A DNA stretch of 64,000 nt from Nitrospinae bacterium bin107 (GCA_002238965.1 MPNJ01000001.1:368449-432448); one strand, 5' to 3'; positions 52,720 to 61,940 are shown, numbered from the stretch's first letter. The notes: generated by a model not told the origin, from the letters alone. Numbers and translations: made by a program.

Positions 52720-53721
52720 CTAGTTGCTTCCCATCCCGAGGCCGAGGCCGCCGAGGTCTTGTTTCGCGATGGCCGCGTTCACCGGGAAGAAACCGGCCTT
52801 GATAACGGCCTGCTGACCACCTTTCGAGAAGATGTACTTGACGAACTGGGCTCTCAGGGGATCGAGCGCCTGGTTCGGGTTCTTGTTGACGTAGATGTAG
52901 AGGAAACGCGCGATCGGGTAGTTGCCCGAGTAGGCGTTCTTCGCTTCGGGGCCATAGCATTTGGCGCCGGTTTTTTTGGAGACCGGGAGCGCGATAACGT
53001 CGGCGGTCTTGTAGCCGATGCCCGAGTAGCCGATGGCGAACTTATCGGAAGCCACGCCTTGCACCACCGCCGAGGAGCCGGGCTGCTCTTTCACGGAGTC
53101 TTTGTAGTCGCCTTTGTAGAGGGCTACTTTCTTGAAGTAGCCGTACGTGCCCGAAGCCGAGTTGCGGCCATACACGGAAATCGGCTTGCTGGCCCACATG
53201 CCCTCGAGACCGAGTTGGCCCCACGTGGCGACGTCGGACCTCATGCCGCCCTTGCGGGTTTTGGAGAAGATGGCGTCTACCTGCGGGAGGCTCAGGCACT
53301 TGAGGGGGTTGTCCTTGTTCGTGAAGACGGCCAGGGCGTCCACGGCGACGCGGATGCGGCCCGGCTTGTAGCCGAACTTCTTCTCGAATGCGTCCACTTC
53401 CTTGGACTTCATGGCGCGAGACATCGGGCCGAAGTTCGATGTGCCGGCGATGAGCGCCGGAGGAGCCGTGGAGGAGCCTTTGCCCTCGATCTCGATTTTC
53501 ACGTCCGGGTAGGAACGCCTGAACCCTTCGGCCCAGAGCGTCATGAGGTTGTTCAGCGTATCCGAGCCGACGGACTTCACGTTCCCGGAAACGCCGCTGG
53601 TGGCCTTGTAGGCGGGCAATTTCTTGTCAACCATCAGGGCCGCGCCAGCGGGCTGCGCTACGAGCACGAAGCCAATCGCAACCGCGAAGGCCAAGCCACA
53701 AATCCTGGATAACCTGCTCAT
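52720..53721 (-). CDS. pstS: Phosphate ABC transporter substrate-binding protein PstS
   Basis: Periplasmic phosphate-binding protein, 333 residues, from ATG 53721 (AAAGGAGGAAGT gives good spacing; the GTG at 53727 is too near). Signal peptide residues 1-27 ends PAGA. Mature blocks: SGVSGNVKSVGSDTLNNLMTLWAEGF, then GKGSSTAPPALIAGTSNFGPMSRAMK, the phosphate-contacting segments (SGNV/T, SST). GRNSASGTYGYFKKVAL holds the RxSxSGT-type ligand loop. It is preceded by a Pho box and is first in pstSCAB-phoU. Confidence 0.95.
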   Translation of the reverse strand: MSRLSRICGLAFAVAIGFVLVAQPAGAALMVDKKLPAYKATSGVSGNVKSVGSDTLNNLMTLWAEGFRRSYPDVKIEIEGKGSSTAPPALIAGTSNFGPMSRAMKSKEVDAFEKKFGYKPGRIRVAVDALAVFTNKDNPLKCLSLPQVDAIFSKTRKGGMRSDVATWGQLGLEGMWASKPISVYGRNSASGTYGYFKKVALYKGDYKDSVKEQPGSSAVVQGVASDKFAIGYSGIGYKTADVIALPVSKKTGAKCYGPEAKNAYSGNYPIARFLYIYVNKNPNQALDPLRAQFVKYIFSKGGQQAVIKAGFFPVNAAIAKQDLGGLGLGMGSN

Positions 53722-54159
53722 TTTCACTTCCTCCTTTGGATGGATAGAAACTACAGGAAAAAACGCAAGGTTTTGTTACATTTTCGTGACAAAATGATGA
53801 ACATACCGCGACACGGACACTCCTCCGCTTCTAGCAGGCACATCTTTCATTTCCCACATTCCCCTTGGACTGCTCGCCTCTGCGTCCGGAGAGCTTCATC
53901 GCCTCTTCAGGGGGCTGCGAATTCGCAACCATGAGCAAAAACGCTCCGTCGCGCGATCCCTCTCCGAACGAGGTGGAATATAGAGAAAAAAGGGGCCGGG
54001 TATGTTACGAAAGGATGAAAATCATATGACTTTTTGGACAATTCCGGTTTTCAAAATATAATCTTCGTATAACTCATTGAAAAGACGTAAATTTCAGGTT
54101 TGCTTTCAATAAAGCGGGCATAAACGATGAAGGCAAAGCCTAGAAGGCGCTTGTCCCGT
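53722..54159. other. Intergenic region phoR - pstS
   Basis: About 440 bp between the phoR stop and the pstS start. It holds the Pho box (53775-53792) near pstS. The segment 54000-54110 is AT-rich (CATATGACTTTTTGGACAATTCC and ATATAATCTTCG) and could carry more promoter elements. No small gene or RNA recognised. Confidence 0.4.
53775..53792 (-). promoter_or_regulatory. Pho box upstream of pstS
   Basis: On the minus strand the sequence TTGTCACGAAAATGTAAC matches the PhoB site, two 7-bp direct repeats (TTGTCAC and ATGTAAC; consensus CTGTCAT/CTGTAAC) separated by 4 bp. It is about 55 bp before the pstS start, with the phoBR genes just upstream. Known PhoB sites replace the -35 region of pst promoters. 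Confidence 0.75.
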
Positions 54160-55935
54160 TTAAGGCGTGGGAACGGTGAAGCGGAAGGTGGAGCCCCGGC
54201 CCGGCGCGCTCTCGACCCAGACGTCTCCGCCCATCTCCTGAACGAGGTGCTTCACGATGGAGAGCCCCAGGCCGGTGCCCCCGTTCTCCCGGGAGCGGGC
54301 CGAATCCACACGGTAGAAGCGCTCGAAAATGCGGGGGAGGTGCTCGGGGGGAATTCCCTCGCCCTGATCGGCCACTGAAACCTCGACGAACCCGTCTTCG
54401 CACAAGCGCCCGGAAACCGTGATTTCGCTTCCCTCGAAACTGTAGTTCACCCCGTTTTCGGCCAGATTGATCAGAATTCTTTCCAGGGCGGCCGGGTCCG
54501 CCCGAACGTGGTCGGCCTCCTCGTGAATCACCGTTTGCAGAAGAACGCCTCTTTTCGCGACAACGGGAGCCAGGGTATGCGCCACCGAATCCATCGTGTT
54601 GCGGATGGAAACCTCCTCGGGCCGAACGTGCTCTTCCTTGGATTCGATTCTGCCGAGTTCGAGCAGGTCTTCCACCAGGGCCGAGAGGCGCCGGGCGTGG
54701 CGGTTGATGGTCGAGGCGAACCGGCGCGTCGCATCGGGGTCGGATTCTGCCGTCACTTCGAGCGTCTGGGCCGCCCACTGTATCGCCGTCAAGGGCGTAC
54801 GCAGCTCATGAGAGACGTTTGCGGTGAATTCCCGCCGTATTCCCGCGAGTCGTTTTACCTCGGTAACGTCGTGAAACACCCAGATGAGGTTGGACTCTTC
54901 ATCCGCCCTCGCGCGTTTGGCGTGCAGGGTCAGCGTGCGCGCGGGGAGGACTTCCACCTCGCGCTCCAACCGGGTGGCGGAGCGCGTGAGCATATCCCTC
55001 ACCGCTTCCTGCACTTCGGTGGAGCGCACGGCTTCGAGAGGAATCGGCATACCATCTTCGAACTCAGGCAGGGAGGGAAAGAATTCCCGAAACGAGGAAT
55101 TCACGAGAAGGATGTCTCCCGAGGCGTTCGTGACCATGACACCCTCGGTCATTCCTTCGAGTATCGCCTCCAGCCGGTCGCGCTCGTTGCGCAACTCATC
55201 GAGATGCGCCTCCACCTCCGAAGCGAGCCGGTCCATCGTCCGTGCGAGTTCACCCAGTTCATCCTGCCGCCTGGAGGCAATGCGGTAGCTGAAGTCTCCT
55301 CGGGAAATCTTCTCTACGGACTCGTATATCTCGTCGAACCCCCGACGCACGATAACGCCGGCCCCGAAGCTGACCGCGATGGCGAGCAAGAACGCGAAAG
55401 CGCCGGCCACCAGGAGAAGGCCCCGCATCTTGCCGATAGTCTCCTCGATTTCCCTTAAGCTCATGGCCAGGCGAATCACGCCGCCGGAAAGCGGGCCCGC
55501 ATTTATCGGCAGAGCCAGATACAGCAAATCTCCATCACCCCTCGGACTCGCCCGGACGCTCGAACCGATTCCCTTTTTTCTCGCCGCGATGATTTCGGGC
55601 CGAGCGGCGCGGCTCTTTTCTCTGCCGGGCGCGCCAGGAGCGAGGCCGGAATCCGCGAGCAAACGACCGGGAGGGGATACAACCGTCACTCGTACGCCGA
55701 GCGCGCGGCCGATTTCATCGGCGAGTTCATCCATACGATGACTCTGCGGATTTTCCGGAATGGAGGAAACCAGCTGGCGGCGGGCAAGGCGCGCGTTGCT
55801 GGCGAGGTTCTCCTCCGCCTGCTCCATCAACTGGGCGGAGAGGCCGAAATGAAGATAGATCATCCCCGCCGCGAACACCACGGTAATGACTACCAGATAG
55901 CTCGCCGTCAGCTTCTTGTAGAAGGACCTGCGCAT
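54160..55935 (-). CDS. phoR: Phosphate regulon sensor histidine kinase PhoR
   Basis: Inner-membrane sensor kinase, 591 residues. Layout: transmembrane helix 10-30, a short periplasmic region, helix 172-194, HAMP (about 195-247), a PAS domain (255-360, MTEGVMVTNASGDILLVNSSFREFFP), HisKA with the phosphoacceptor His376 in VSHELRTPLTAI, and a HATPase_c domain with INLAENGVNYS (N box), VADQGEGIPPEHL (G1) and GGTGLGLSIVKH (G2). ATG 55935 follows GGAGGAGA. It phosphorylates PhoB in response to phosphate limitation via PstSCAB-PhoU. It lies 33 bp downstream of phoB. Confidence 0.95.
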   Translation of the reverse strand: MRRSFYKKLTASYLVVITVVFAAGMIYLHFGLSAQLMEQAEENLASNARLARRQLVSSIPENPQSHRMDELADEIGRALGVRVTVVSPPGRLLADSGLAPGAPGREKSRAARPEIIAARKKGIGSSVRASPRGDGDLLYLALPINAGPLSGGVIRLAMSLREIEETIGKMRGLLLVAGAFAFLLAIAVSFGAGVIVRRGFDEIYESVEKISRGDFSYRIASRRQDELGELARTMDRLASEVEAHLDELRNERDRLEAILEGMTEGVMVTNASGDILLVNSSFREFFPSLPEFEDGMPIPLEAVRSTEVQEAVRDMLTRSATRLEREVEVLPARTLTLHAKRARADEESNLIWVFHDVTEVKRLAGIRREFTANVSHELRTPLTAIQWAAQTLEVTAESDPDATRRFASTINRHARRLSALVEDLLELGRIESKEEHVRPEEVSIRNTMDSVAHTLAPVVAKRGVLLQTVIHEEADHVRADPAALERILINLAENGVNYSFEGSEITVSGRLCEDGFVEVSVADQGEGIPPEHLPRIFERFYRVDSARSRENGGTGLGLSIVKHLVQEMGGDVWVESAPGRGSTFRFTVPTP

Positions 55936-55968
55936 ATGCGGGTCTCCTCCGGGTGTCGGGAAGAGCTA

Positions 55969-56658
55969 CTATTCAGACATTTTCTTGAACCGGTACCCCA
56001 CGCCCCGAAGCGTCTGGATCATTTCCCCCGCCGGGCCGAGCTTCTCCCGGAGGCGGCGGATATATGTGTCCACGGTGCGGGGGGTGACGAATTTGTCTTC
56101 TCCCCAGATGATGTCGAGCAGGTCGTCACGATTCTGGGCGTGCCCCGGGTGAGAGGCCAGATGATGCAAAAGACGGAATTCCGTCGCCGTCAAGGAGAGC
56201 GGGCGCCCGTCGACCGCCGCTTCATATTGCTCGGGGTCGATGGTGAGCGGCCCGCGCCTGAGCGCCTTGCCCTCAACCTGCGGCATTTTCGAGCGCGCGA
56301 GCACCGCTTTCACCCGCAGAATCATCTCCCGGATGTTGAAGGGCTTGGTCACGTAGTCATCCGCGCCCAATTCGAAGCCGACGATGCGATCCACCTCTTC
56401 GCCCTTGGCCGTCAGCATGATGATGGGGAGCCGACTTAAGGAGGAATCGCGCCGAATGTAGCGACAAATTTCGAGACCGGAAACATCGGGAAGCATCAGA
56501 TCGAGAACGACCAACTGGATCGGCTCGCTCTTTAGCATTTTGAAGGCTTCTTCGCCGTTGGCTACACCCACCACATCGAATCCCTCACGGTCGAGGTTGT
56601 AGGTGAGGAGTTCACGAATGTCGGTCTCGTCTTCGATAATGAGTATTTTTTGAGCCAA
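55969..56658 (-). CDS. phoB: Phosphate regulon response regulator PhoB
   Basis: OmpR/PhoB-family regulator, 229 residues. Receiver: ILIIEDETDIRELL, phosphoacceptor Asp53 in LVVLDLMLPD (the same number as E. coli), TAKGEEVDR and the GADDYVTKPF lysine. The winged-helix DNA-binding domain contains LTATEFRLLHHLASHPG, RTVDTYIRRLREKLG and the terminal LRGVGYRF. The start is taken as TTG 56658 (MAQKILIIEDE) since GGGAGCGA lies at the right distance; GTG 56676 in frame would add six atypical residues. It binds Pho boxes such as the one before pstS. Confidence 0.94.
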   Translation of the reverse strand: MAQKILIIEDETDIRELLTYNLDREGFDVVGVANGEEAFKMLKSEPIQLVVLDLMLPDVSGLEICRYIRRDSSLSRLPIIMLTAKGEEVDRIVGFELGADDYVTKPFNIREMILRVKAVLARSKMPQVEGKALRRGPLTIDPEQYEAAVDGRPLSLTATEFRLLHHLASHPGHAQNRDDLLDIIWGEDKFVTPRTVDTYIRRLREKLGPAGEMIQTLRGVGYRFKKMSE

Positions 56659-56914
56659 AATCGCTCCCACAGTCACTGCATAAATCCATATAGCTTGAAC
56701 GACGTTAAGTTTTACTAAACAATTATGCAGATAAATTCAACACGGGGGAAATGAAGTCTCGCAGAGCACGCCGCAATGAAGGCCCTAGGTGCTTGGGTTG
56801 AAAAAAAAGAGGAACCCGCGCATAATTCGATTATGGAATAATAATTTCTACCGCATCGTTCATTGCGTTCGGGATGATGTTCGTTGTCCATCCAATGTGA
56901 AGGGGATAATTGCG
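56659..56914. other. Divergent intergenic region phoB - MalK-like gene
   Basis: About 255 bp between divergent genes. It is AT-rich (for example AAGTTTTACTAAACAATTATGC and TTATGGAATAATAATTTC) and holds the promoters of phoBR and of the MalK/E/F/G operon. No operator was recognised with confidence, including no second clear Pho box. Confidence 0.35.
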
Positions 56915-57988
56915 GTGGCCTCAATTACGCTTCAAAAACTCGTCAAAAAATTTGGTGAAACCGTCACCGCGGTCGCGGGCGTCGACCTTGATGTGAGCGA
57001 CGGCGAGTTCATGGTGGTGGTCGGGCCTTCGGGTTGCGGGAAAACCACCACCCTCAACATGATCTCAGGATTCGAGGAACCCACGAGCGGCACGATGCTG
57101 ATTGGCGATCGCGTCGTGAACCATCTCGAACCCGGAGACCGCGGCCTGGGCATGGTGTTCCAGGACCTCGCCCTGTTCCCCCACATGACCGTCTTCGAGA
57201 ACATCGCCTTCGGTCTGCGCGTCGACAAGACCGCGGATACAGAGGTGAAAGAACGGGTTTCAAAAGTCGCCACAACCATGAAGATATCCCACCTGCTAAC
57301 CAAGAAACCCGCCCAGTGCTCGGGCGGCGAGGCGCAGCGGGTGGCCCTCGCGCGAACGATCATCACCGAGCCGCAAGTCCTGCTCATGGACGAGCCGCTC
57401 TCCAGCCTGGACGCCAAGTTGCGCATCGAGATGCGTACCGAGCTCAAGCGATTGCATGAGGAGCTCAAATCCACCTTCGTCTACGTCACCCACGATCAGG
57501 CCGAGGCCATGACGATGGCGGACCGCATCATGGTCATGGAAAGCGGATACGTGCAGCAGATCGACACACCACTCGGCATATACAGAAAACCAACGAATCA
57601 GTTCGTCGGCACGTTCTTCGGGCAGCCGACGATGAACATTATCCCCGGGCGCATTGAAAACAGCGGCTCGTCGAACTTCGTCTCAGAACAATTCGAGTTA
57701 GGCATCGCGCCGGACTCCGTGCCCGGCTCCGCCCTAGGAAAAGATATCAACCTCGGCGTGCGCTCCGAGAACGTGACCATCGGAGATGAAGGAGCGTCCG
57801 GCGAAGTGAGGCTTATCGAACCGCTGGGAGACGAAACGCTGGTATTCTTCTCCTGCGGCAATGAGGATTTTCTGGTGGCCAAAGTCGACGCCGAGCGCGA
57901 GTTCAGTCCCGGCGATAATATCCGATTCAGCTTTCAACCGGGCGGCATGCACTTTTTCGACGCCGAAAGCGGGGGGCGGCTGGAGTAA
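56915..57988 (+). CDS. Sugar-type ABC transporter ATP-binding protein (MalK/UgpC family)
   Basis: 357-residue ATPase of a CUT1-type importer. GTG 56915 is preferred because AAGGGGA lies 7-8 bp upstream; the open frame from 56789 adds residues unlike the family. Walker A is GPSGCGKTT (37-45), the Q-loop is MVFQDLALFPHMTVFENI, the signature is CSGGEAQRVALART (usual LSGGQ with Cys and Glu substitutions), Walker B is VLLMDEPLSSLDAKL. From about residue 240 a TOBE-like C-terminal domain follows (GVRSENVTI, EPLGDETLVFF). First gene of a four-gene operon; substrate unknown. Confidence 0.92.
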   Translation: MASITLQKLVKKFGETVTAVAGVDLDVSDGEFMVVVGPSGCGKTTTLNMISGFEEPTSGTMLIGDRVVNHLEPGDRGLGMVFQDLALFPHMTVFENIAFGLRVDKTADTEVKERVSKVATTMKISHLLTKKPAQCSGGEAQRVALARTIITEPQVLLMDEPLSSLDAKLRIEMRTELKRLHEELKSTFVYVTHDQAEAMTMADRIMVMESGYVQQIDTPLGIYRKPTNQFVGTFFGQPTMNIIPGRIENSGSSNFVSEQFELGIAPDSVPGSALGKDINLGVRSENVTIGDEGASGEVRLIEPLGDETLVFFSCGNEDFLVAKVDAEREFSPGDNIRFSFQPGGMHFFDAESGGRLE

Positions 57989-58151
57989 CACCCCCCAATG
58001 GCCAGGTAAAAGGTTTGCAAGACTGCATCGCATGTAAATTGCAACGCTGGAGGAAGACGGGAACTACTCAGTATCAGGGATTTTGTGTTCGATCTCGGCG
58101 ATTCTGAAGCAAGTCATCGCCTTTCCAAACACGAAGGGAGGAGGAATCGAG

Positions 58152-59630
58152 ATGAAGAGAATTTTTCTCGCAACAATGATTCTGATGGGCATCACGATAT
58201 TTGTGGCCTCAACGGCCATGGCCGCCATGATGGTGCACCCGGGGAAGACGGTCGAGGAGCGGGCCATCAACGGAGCGAAAGCGTACATCAAAAAGCATAA
58301 CCTGAAGAACCCGACCCAGACCATGCTTCTGATTTCGCTCTTCAAGAACTCCCAGCCGAAATACCTGAGAGAGTGGAAGAAGCTCACCGGCGTCACGATG
58401 AAGACCATCCAGTACGGCTACACCGACATCCCCGCTAAAATCATGGCCGAAGCCGTGGCGAAGACGGGGCAGTACGACGTCATCAACCACTTCCCCTACG
58501 TCATTCCCGACGCGGTGGGCGCAGGCACGCTGCAGCCGCTCGACGCCTACATGGCCAAGGGGAAACCCGATTTCACGGGCATCGACTCGGGCCTTCTGGC
58601 GCAGCAGACGTACAAGGGGAAAACCTACTGGTTCATCCTCGACGGCGACCACATCGCGCTGTTCCTGCGCTCGGACATCATGAAGGCGGCCGCGAAGGAC
58701 TATAAGGCCAAATTCGGCAAGGAACCGGGATGTCCCGACACGATGGCCGAGTGGGAGCAGATGGCCAAGTACTTCCACACGAAAAAGGGCGAGACCCGCT
58801 GGGGCATGAAGTTCGACCAGCCGCTCTACGGCGCGCAAGCCTACAGGAGCATCAACTTCTCCTACAGGCACTTCCCGGCCTATATGGGCGGACTGCTCTT
58901 CGACAAGAACATGAAGCCCACCATCAACAGCCCGAACGGCATCCGGGCGATCAAGGAATTCACCTCGATCGTCAAGTACATGCCGCCCGACGTGCAGGGC
59001 TGGGGAACGCCGCAGCTCTATCCTCACTGGGGTAGTGGACGGGCCTTCTCGTTCATGTCCTTCCCCTCGGCGATGGGCTACGCCAACCGCAACCCGAAGA
59101 GCAAGATCAGCGGCAAGCAGCTGGCCTGCCCCGTTCCCGCCGTGAAAGGCGCGAGCGGCAAGATGGTGCGTCGCGCCCCGCAGGCGGCCGGCACCGGCTA
59201 CATGGTGAACTCACACGGCAAACACCCCGAGCTCGCCTACTACTTCATCCAGTGGTTCACGGGCCCGACCAAGGGTGATGAGGCCATCGCCGACCCCGCT
59301 GGATTCTGGGATCCGATGCGCGCCTCGAACCTGACGAACAAGGCCGTGCTCGACAAGCACACCGAGCCTTTCGTCAAAATGACGATGAAGAACGCGAAAA
59401 ACGCCATTTCCCTGCTCATGATCGAGGGTAACTACGAGTACTTCAACGTGCTCGACAAGAACATGGCGCAGGTCATGCAGGGCAACATCTCCGCTGCGCA
59501 GGCGGCGAAGAACGTCGAGAAAGGCTGGAACCGCATCACCGACGACATCGGTCGGAAAGAACAAATTGCGGCTTGGAGAGCGAGCGTCGCCAGCGGCGCT
59601 TACATCGACAAGTTCGCGCCGACCAACTAA
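58152..59630 (+). CDS. ABC transporter substrate-binding protein (family 1, MalE/UgpB-like), long form
   Basis: 492-residue periplasmic binding protein. ATG 58152 follows GGAGGAGG, with a signal peptide of residues 1-25 ending AMAA. The domain contains AEAVAKTGQYDVINHFPYVIPDAVGAGTLQPLDAY, typical of family 1 (Y/W-rich first lobe), GWGTPQLYPHWGSGRAFSFMSFPSAMGY and WFTGPTKGDEAI. It is 80-100 residues longer than typical MalE. Members bind sugars, polyols, glycerol-3-phosphate or polyamines. It lies between the ATPase and the two permeases, with a hairpin after the stop. Confidence 0.88.
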   Translation: MKRIFLATMILMGITIFVASTAMAAMMVHPGKTVEERAINGAKAYIKKHNLKNPTQTMLLISLFKNSQPKYLREWKKLTGVTMKTIQYGYTDIPAKIMAEAVAKTGQYDVINHFPYVIPDAVGAGTLQPLDAYMAKGKPDFTGIDSGLLAQQTYKGKTYWFILDGDHIALFLRSDIMKAAAKDYKAKFGKEPGCPDTMAEWEQMAKYFHTKKGETRWGMKFDQPLYGAQAYRSINFSYRHFPAYMGGLLFDKNMKPTINSPNGIRAIKEFTSIVKYMPPDVQGWGTPQLYPHWGSGRAFSFMSFPSAMGYANRNPKSKISGKQLACPVPAVKGASGKMVRRAPQAAGTGYMVNSHGKHPELAYYFIQWFTGPTKGDEAIADPAGFWDPMRASNLTNKAVLDKHTEPFVKMTMKNAKNAISLLMIEGNYEYFNVLDKNMAQVMQGNISAAQAAKNVEKGWNRITDDIGRKEQIAAWRASVASGAYIDKFAPTN

Positions 59631-59651
59631 ACACCGCGCACAAGAGCGCCT

Positions 59652-59673
59652 GCTCCGGCGGCAACGCCGGGGC
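59652..59673 (+). promoter_or_regulatory. Intercistronic stem-loop after the MalE-like gene
   Basis: Nine-base-pair stem GCTCCGGCG with CGCCGGGGC (one G-U pair) closed by a GCAA tetraloop (59661-59664), 22 bp after the stop. GNRA-capped hairpins are very stable. No U-tract follows, so it should act as an RNA-stabilising element or attenuator between the binding-protein and permease genes. Confidence 0.65.
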
Positions 59674-59720
59674 GGGCGCCCCGCGCGATACGCGTTGACC
59701 CGAATGAAGACGAAGGCAAG

Positions 59721-60671
59721 ATGGCCCAAGCAACGATAAAAGAACGCAAGAGTCTTTCCGCCTGGCTTTCGCAGGAGAAGGTGTTCCGCCTGATACCGTT
59801 CATCATGGTGGAGGCGACCTTCCTCCTGCTGCTCGCCGTTCCTTTTATACTCACCATCTATATCAGCCTTCTTAAATGGCGCGCCAACAGGCCCTTCGAA
59901 CAGGCTTATTTTCACGGCTTGTTGAATTACGTCCGCGTTCTCACCACCGAGGATTTCTGGTGGGCGCTCGGGCGGACTTTCTACTTCGCGGGAACGGCGG
60001 TCCTGCTCGAACTGCTCTTCGGTTTTCTTCTCGCCATGCTGGCCTACAGGCAGTTCCGGGGGAGGCGGATTTACATCACCATCTTCCTGGTCCCCATGAT
60101 GGTGGTGCCGGTCGTGGGGGGCTACAACTTCTCGATGATCTACATCGACTCGGGACCCCTCAACCAGATTCTGTCTCCCATCACCGAAGCGATGGGCATA
60201 AACCCGCGCATCCGCTGGCTCTCGCACCCCATCGCCGCGCAGTGGGCGATCATACTCGCCGACGTATGGCAGTGGACGTCGCTCACGTTCCTGATCTTCC
60301 TCTCGGGTTTCGCCGCGCTCCCGCAGCAACTCACCAACGCCGCGCGCGTTCTGGGGGCGAACAGGTGGCAGATATTCTGGAAAATCCACTTCCCGCTGTT
60401 AAAGCCCGCGATCATGATCGCCGTCATCATCCGCTCGATGGAGGCGCTCAAACTCTTCGATCTGTCCGTGCTGCTTACCTTCGGCGGGCCGGGCACTTCG
60501 ACCGAGACCATCGCGTTCTTCCTCTGGCGGCAGGTGTGGCAGTTCAACAAGTACAGCTTCGGCGCGGCCGCCTCGATTCTGTTGCTCTTCATGTTCGGAG
60601 CACTCATCTTCTATGGCATTTATCTGCTCGTGCGGGAGCGGTCCATCGTTGAAGAGGAGAGCATGAGATGA
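59721..60671 (+). CDS. Sugar-type ABC transporter permease (MalF/UgpA family)
   Basis: 316-residue permease with an N-terminal cytoplasmic leader of about 25 residues and six helices. Family blocks: IPFIMVEATFLLLLAVPFILTIYISLLKW, FGFLLAMLAYRQFRGRRIYITIFLVPMMVVPVVGGYNFSMIY and the EAA loop LTNAARVLGANRWQIFWKIHFPLLKPAIMI. GAAGGCAAG precedes the ATG. Its stop overlaps the next start as ATGA. It partners the MalG-type permease for a CUT1 importer. Confidence 0.92.
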   Translation: MAQATIKERKSLSAWLSQEKVFRLIPFIMVEATFLLLLAVPFILTIYISLLKWRANRPFEQAYFHGLLNYVRVLTTEDFWWALGRTFYFAGTAVLLELLFGFLLAMLAYRQFRGRRIYITIFLVPMMVVPVVGGYNFSMIYIDSGPLNQILSPITEAMGINPRIRWLSHPIAAQWAIILADVWQWTSLTFLIFLSGFAALPQQLTNAARVLGANRWQIFWKIHFPLLKPAIMIAVIIRSMEALKLFDLSVLLTFGGPGTSTETIAFFLWRQVWQFNKYSFGAAASILLLFMFGALIFYGIYLLVRERSIVEEESMR

Positions 60672-61636
60672 CGAACGACGCCAACACGCGCGCGGAGATG
60701 TCCTTCGCCAAGCGATACAACCTCTTCTTCTGGTTCCGCCACGCAGCGCTTATGCTCTGGGCGCTCATGATCATGTTCCCGATCTTCTGGATGATATCGA
60801 CTTCCTTCAAGGATTCGGGCGACTGGGTGACCTGGCCGCCGAACTGGTTCCCGAGCTTCATCGGCGGGGGATATGAACCCACCCTTCACAACTACCAGCA
60901 GATATTCACCATCGTCGGGCACGGCGAAAGCCTCAGCCGTGAAGTCACCGAACAGGCTTTCACGATTTGGGGAGCGGTGCGCGATTCGATGGTCGTCTCC
61001 TCCATCAGCGCGTTCATCGCGCTCCTGCTGGGCACGTTCCTGGCCTACTCGATTTCGCGCTTCAACGTGGGCGGCAAGTATTTCCGCTACATGATCCTGA
61101 CCATCCGCATGGTGCCGCCCATCATCATCGCGATTCCCGTCGTGATGTACTACGCCATCCTGATTCCGTTCTCCACGCAGGCGGTCCTCGGCATCAGAAT
61201 CAGCATGATAGACACCTATGTCGGCTTGTGCCTCCTCTACATAGCGACCACGCTGCCGTTCGTCATCTGGATGATGCTGAACTTCATCGAGGAGATTCCC
61301 AAGACCATCGAGCACGCCGCGCAGATCATGGGCGCGGGCCGCATCTACACGCTGCGCCGGGTCGTGATGCCCCTGGTCGCGCCGGGCATGGTGGTGACCT
61401 TCCTGTTCATCTTCATCCTGAACTGGAGCGAGTTCCTGCTCGCGCTCACGCTCACCCAGCCGAACGTCATCACGCTGCCCATCCTGCTCAACAAGTTCCA
61501 GAGCGCGATGGAGGGCAGGCTCTACGGGCCGCAGGCGGCAATCGGCACCGTCATCACAGTGCCGGTGGTCATCCTCGGCGTCCTCATCCAGAAGCACCTC
61601 ATCACGGGATTCAGCTTCGGCACCATCCGCAAGTAG
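60668..61636 (+). CDS. Sugar-type ABC transporter permease (MalG/UgpE family)
   Basis: 322-residue second permease of the importer with six helices. Blocks: the first helix MLWALMIMFPIFWMISTSFKD, FLAYSISRFNVGGKYFRYMILTIRMVPPIIIAIPVV, and the EAA loop IPKTIEHAAQIMGAGRIYTLRRVVMPLVAPGMVVTF. Overlaps the MalF-type gene by 4 bp. The C-terminus ends IQKHLITGFSFGTIRK, with the ...GL/GxxxG-type tail common to MalG. Last gene of the operon; a stem-loop follows directly. Confidence 0.92.
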   Translation: MTNDANTRAEMSFAKRYNLFFWFRHAALMLWALMIMFPIFWMISTSFKDSGDWVTWPPNWFPSFIGGGYEPTLHNYQQIFTIVGHGESLSREVTEQAFTIWGAVRDSMVVSSISAFIALLLGTFLAYSISRFNVGGKYFRYMILTIRMVPPIIIAIPVVMYYAILIPFSTQAVLGIRISMIDTYVGLCLLYIATTLPFVIWMMLNFIEEIPKTIEHAAQIMGAGRIYTLRRVVMPLVAPGMVVTFLFIFILNWSEFLLALTLTQPNVITLPILLNKFQSAMEGRLYGPQAAIGTVITVPVVILGVLIQKHLITGFSFGTIRK

Positions 61637-61671
61637 CCCCTCGCGCAATTGCGGATCAAGCGCGAGTGGGG
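61637..61671 (+). terminator. Possible operon-end stem-loop after the MalG-like gene
   Basis: CCCCTCGCGC (61637-61646) pairs with GCGCGA-GT-GGGG (61660-61671) with a two-base bulge, directly after the stop codon. There is no U-tract, so it may act with Rho or as a 3'-end stabiliser. Assignment is weak. Confidence 0.35.
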
Positions 61672-61723
61672 AGCGAGCGTTCGCCGACAGGGGAGGGTTT
61701 GCGGAGTCATGCGGTGCGAGAGG

Positions 61724-61743
61724 AAATGCGGGCAGTTGCGGGC
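61724..61743. repeat. 20-nt direct repeat flanking the 45-bp array, left copy
   Basis: AAATGCGGGCAGTTGCGGGC. The right copy at 62301-62320 differs at one base (AAATGCGGGCAATTGCGGGC). The two bracket the 45-bp tandem array, with about 560 bp between them. They could be relics of an insertion or recombination event. Confidence 0.6.
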
Positions 61744-61940
61744 AAATGCGCGGGAGGCGAAAAACTTATTTTATCGCCGGATCTGAGTGCACATCGCTCA
61801 GGTTTATATGGCAACTCTTTTGATTACAACCATTTGCAGGGCGCATCCCTTTCAGTAATTTATCGAAAAACCCCGTGAATTTATCGATATTTATCGATTT
61901 TCCCGACAATTCGCGATTCCTGGCCGTTTGCTCCATACCA

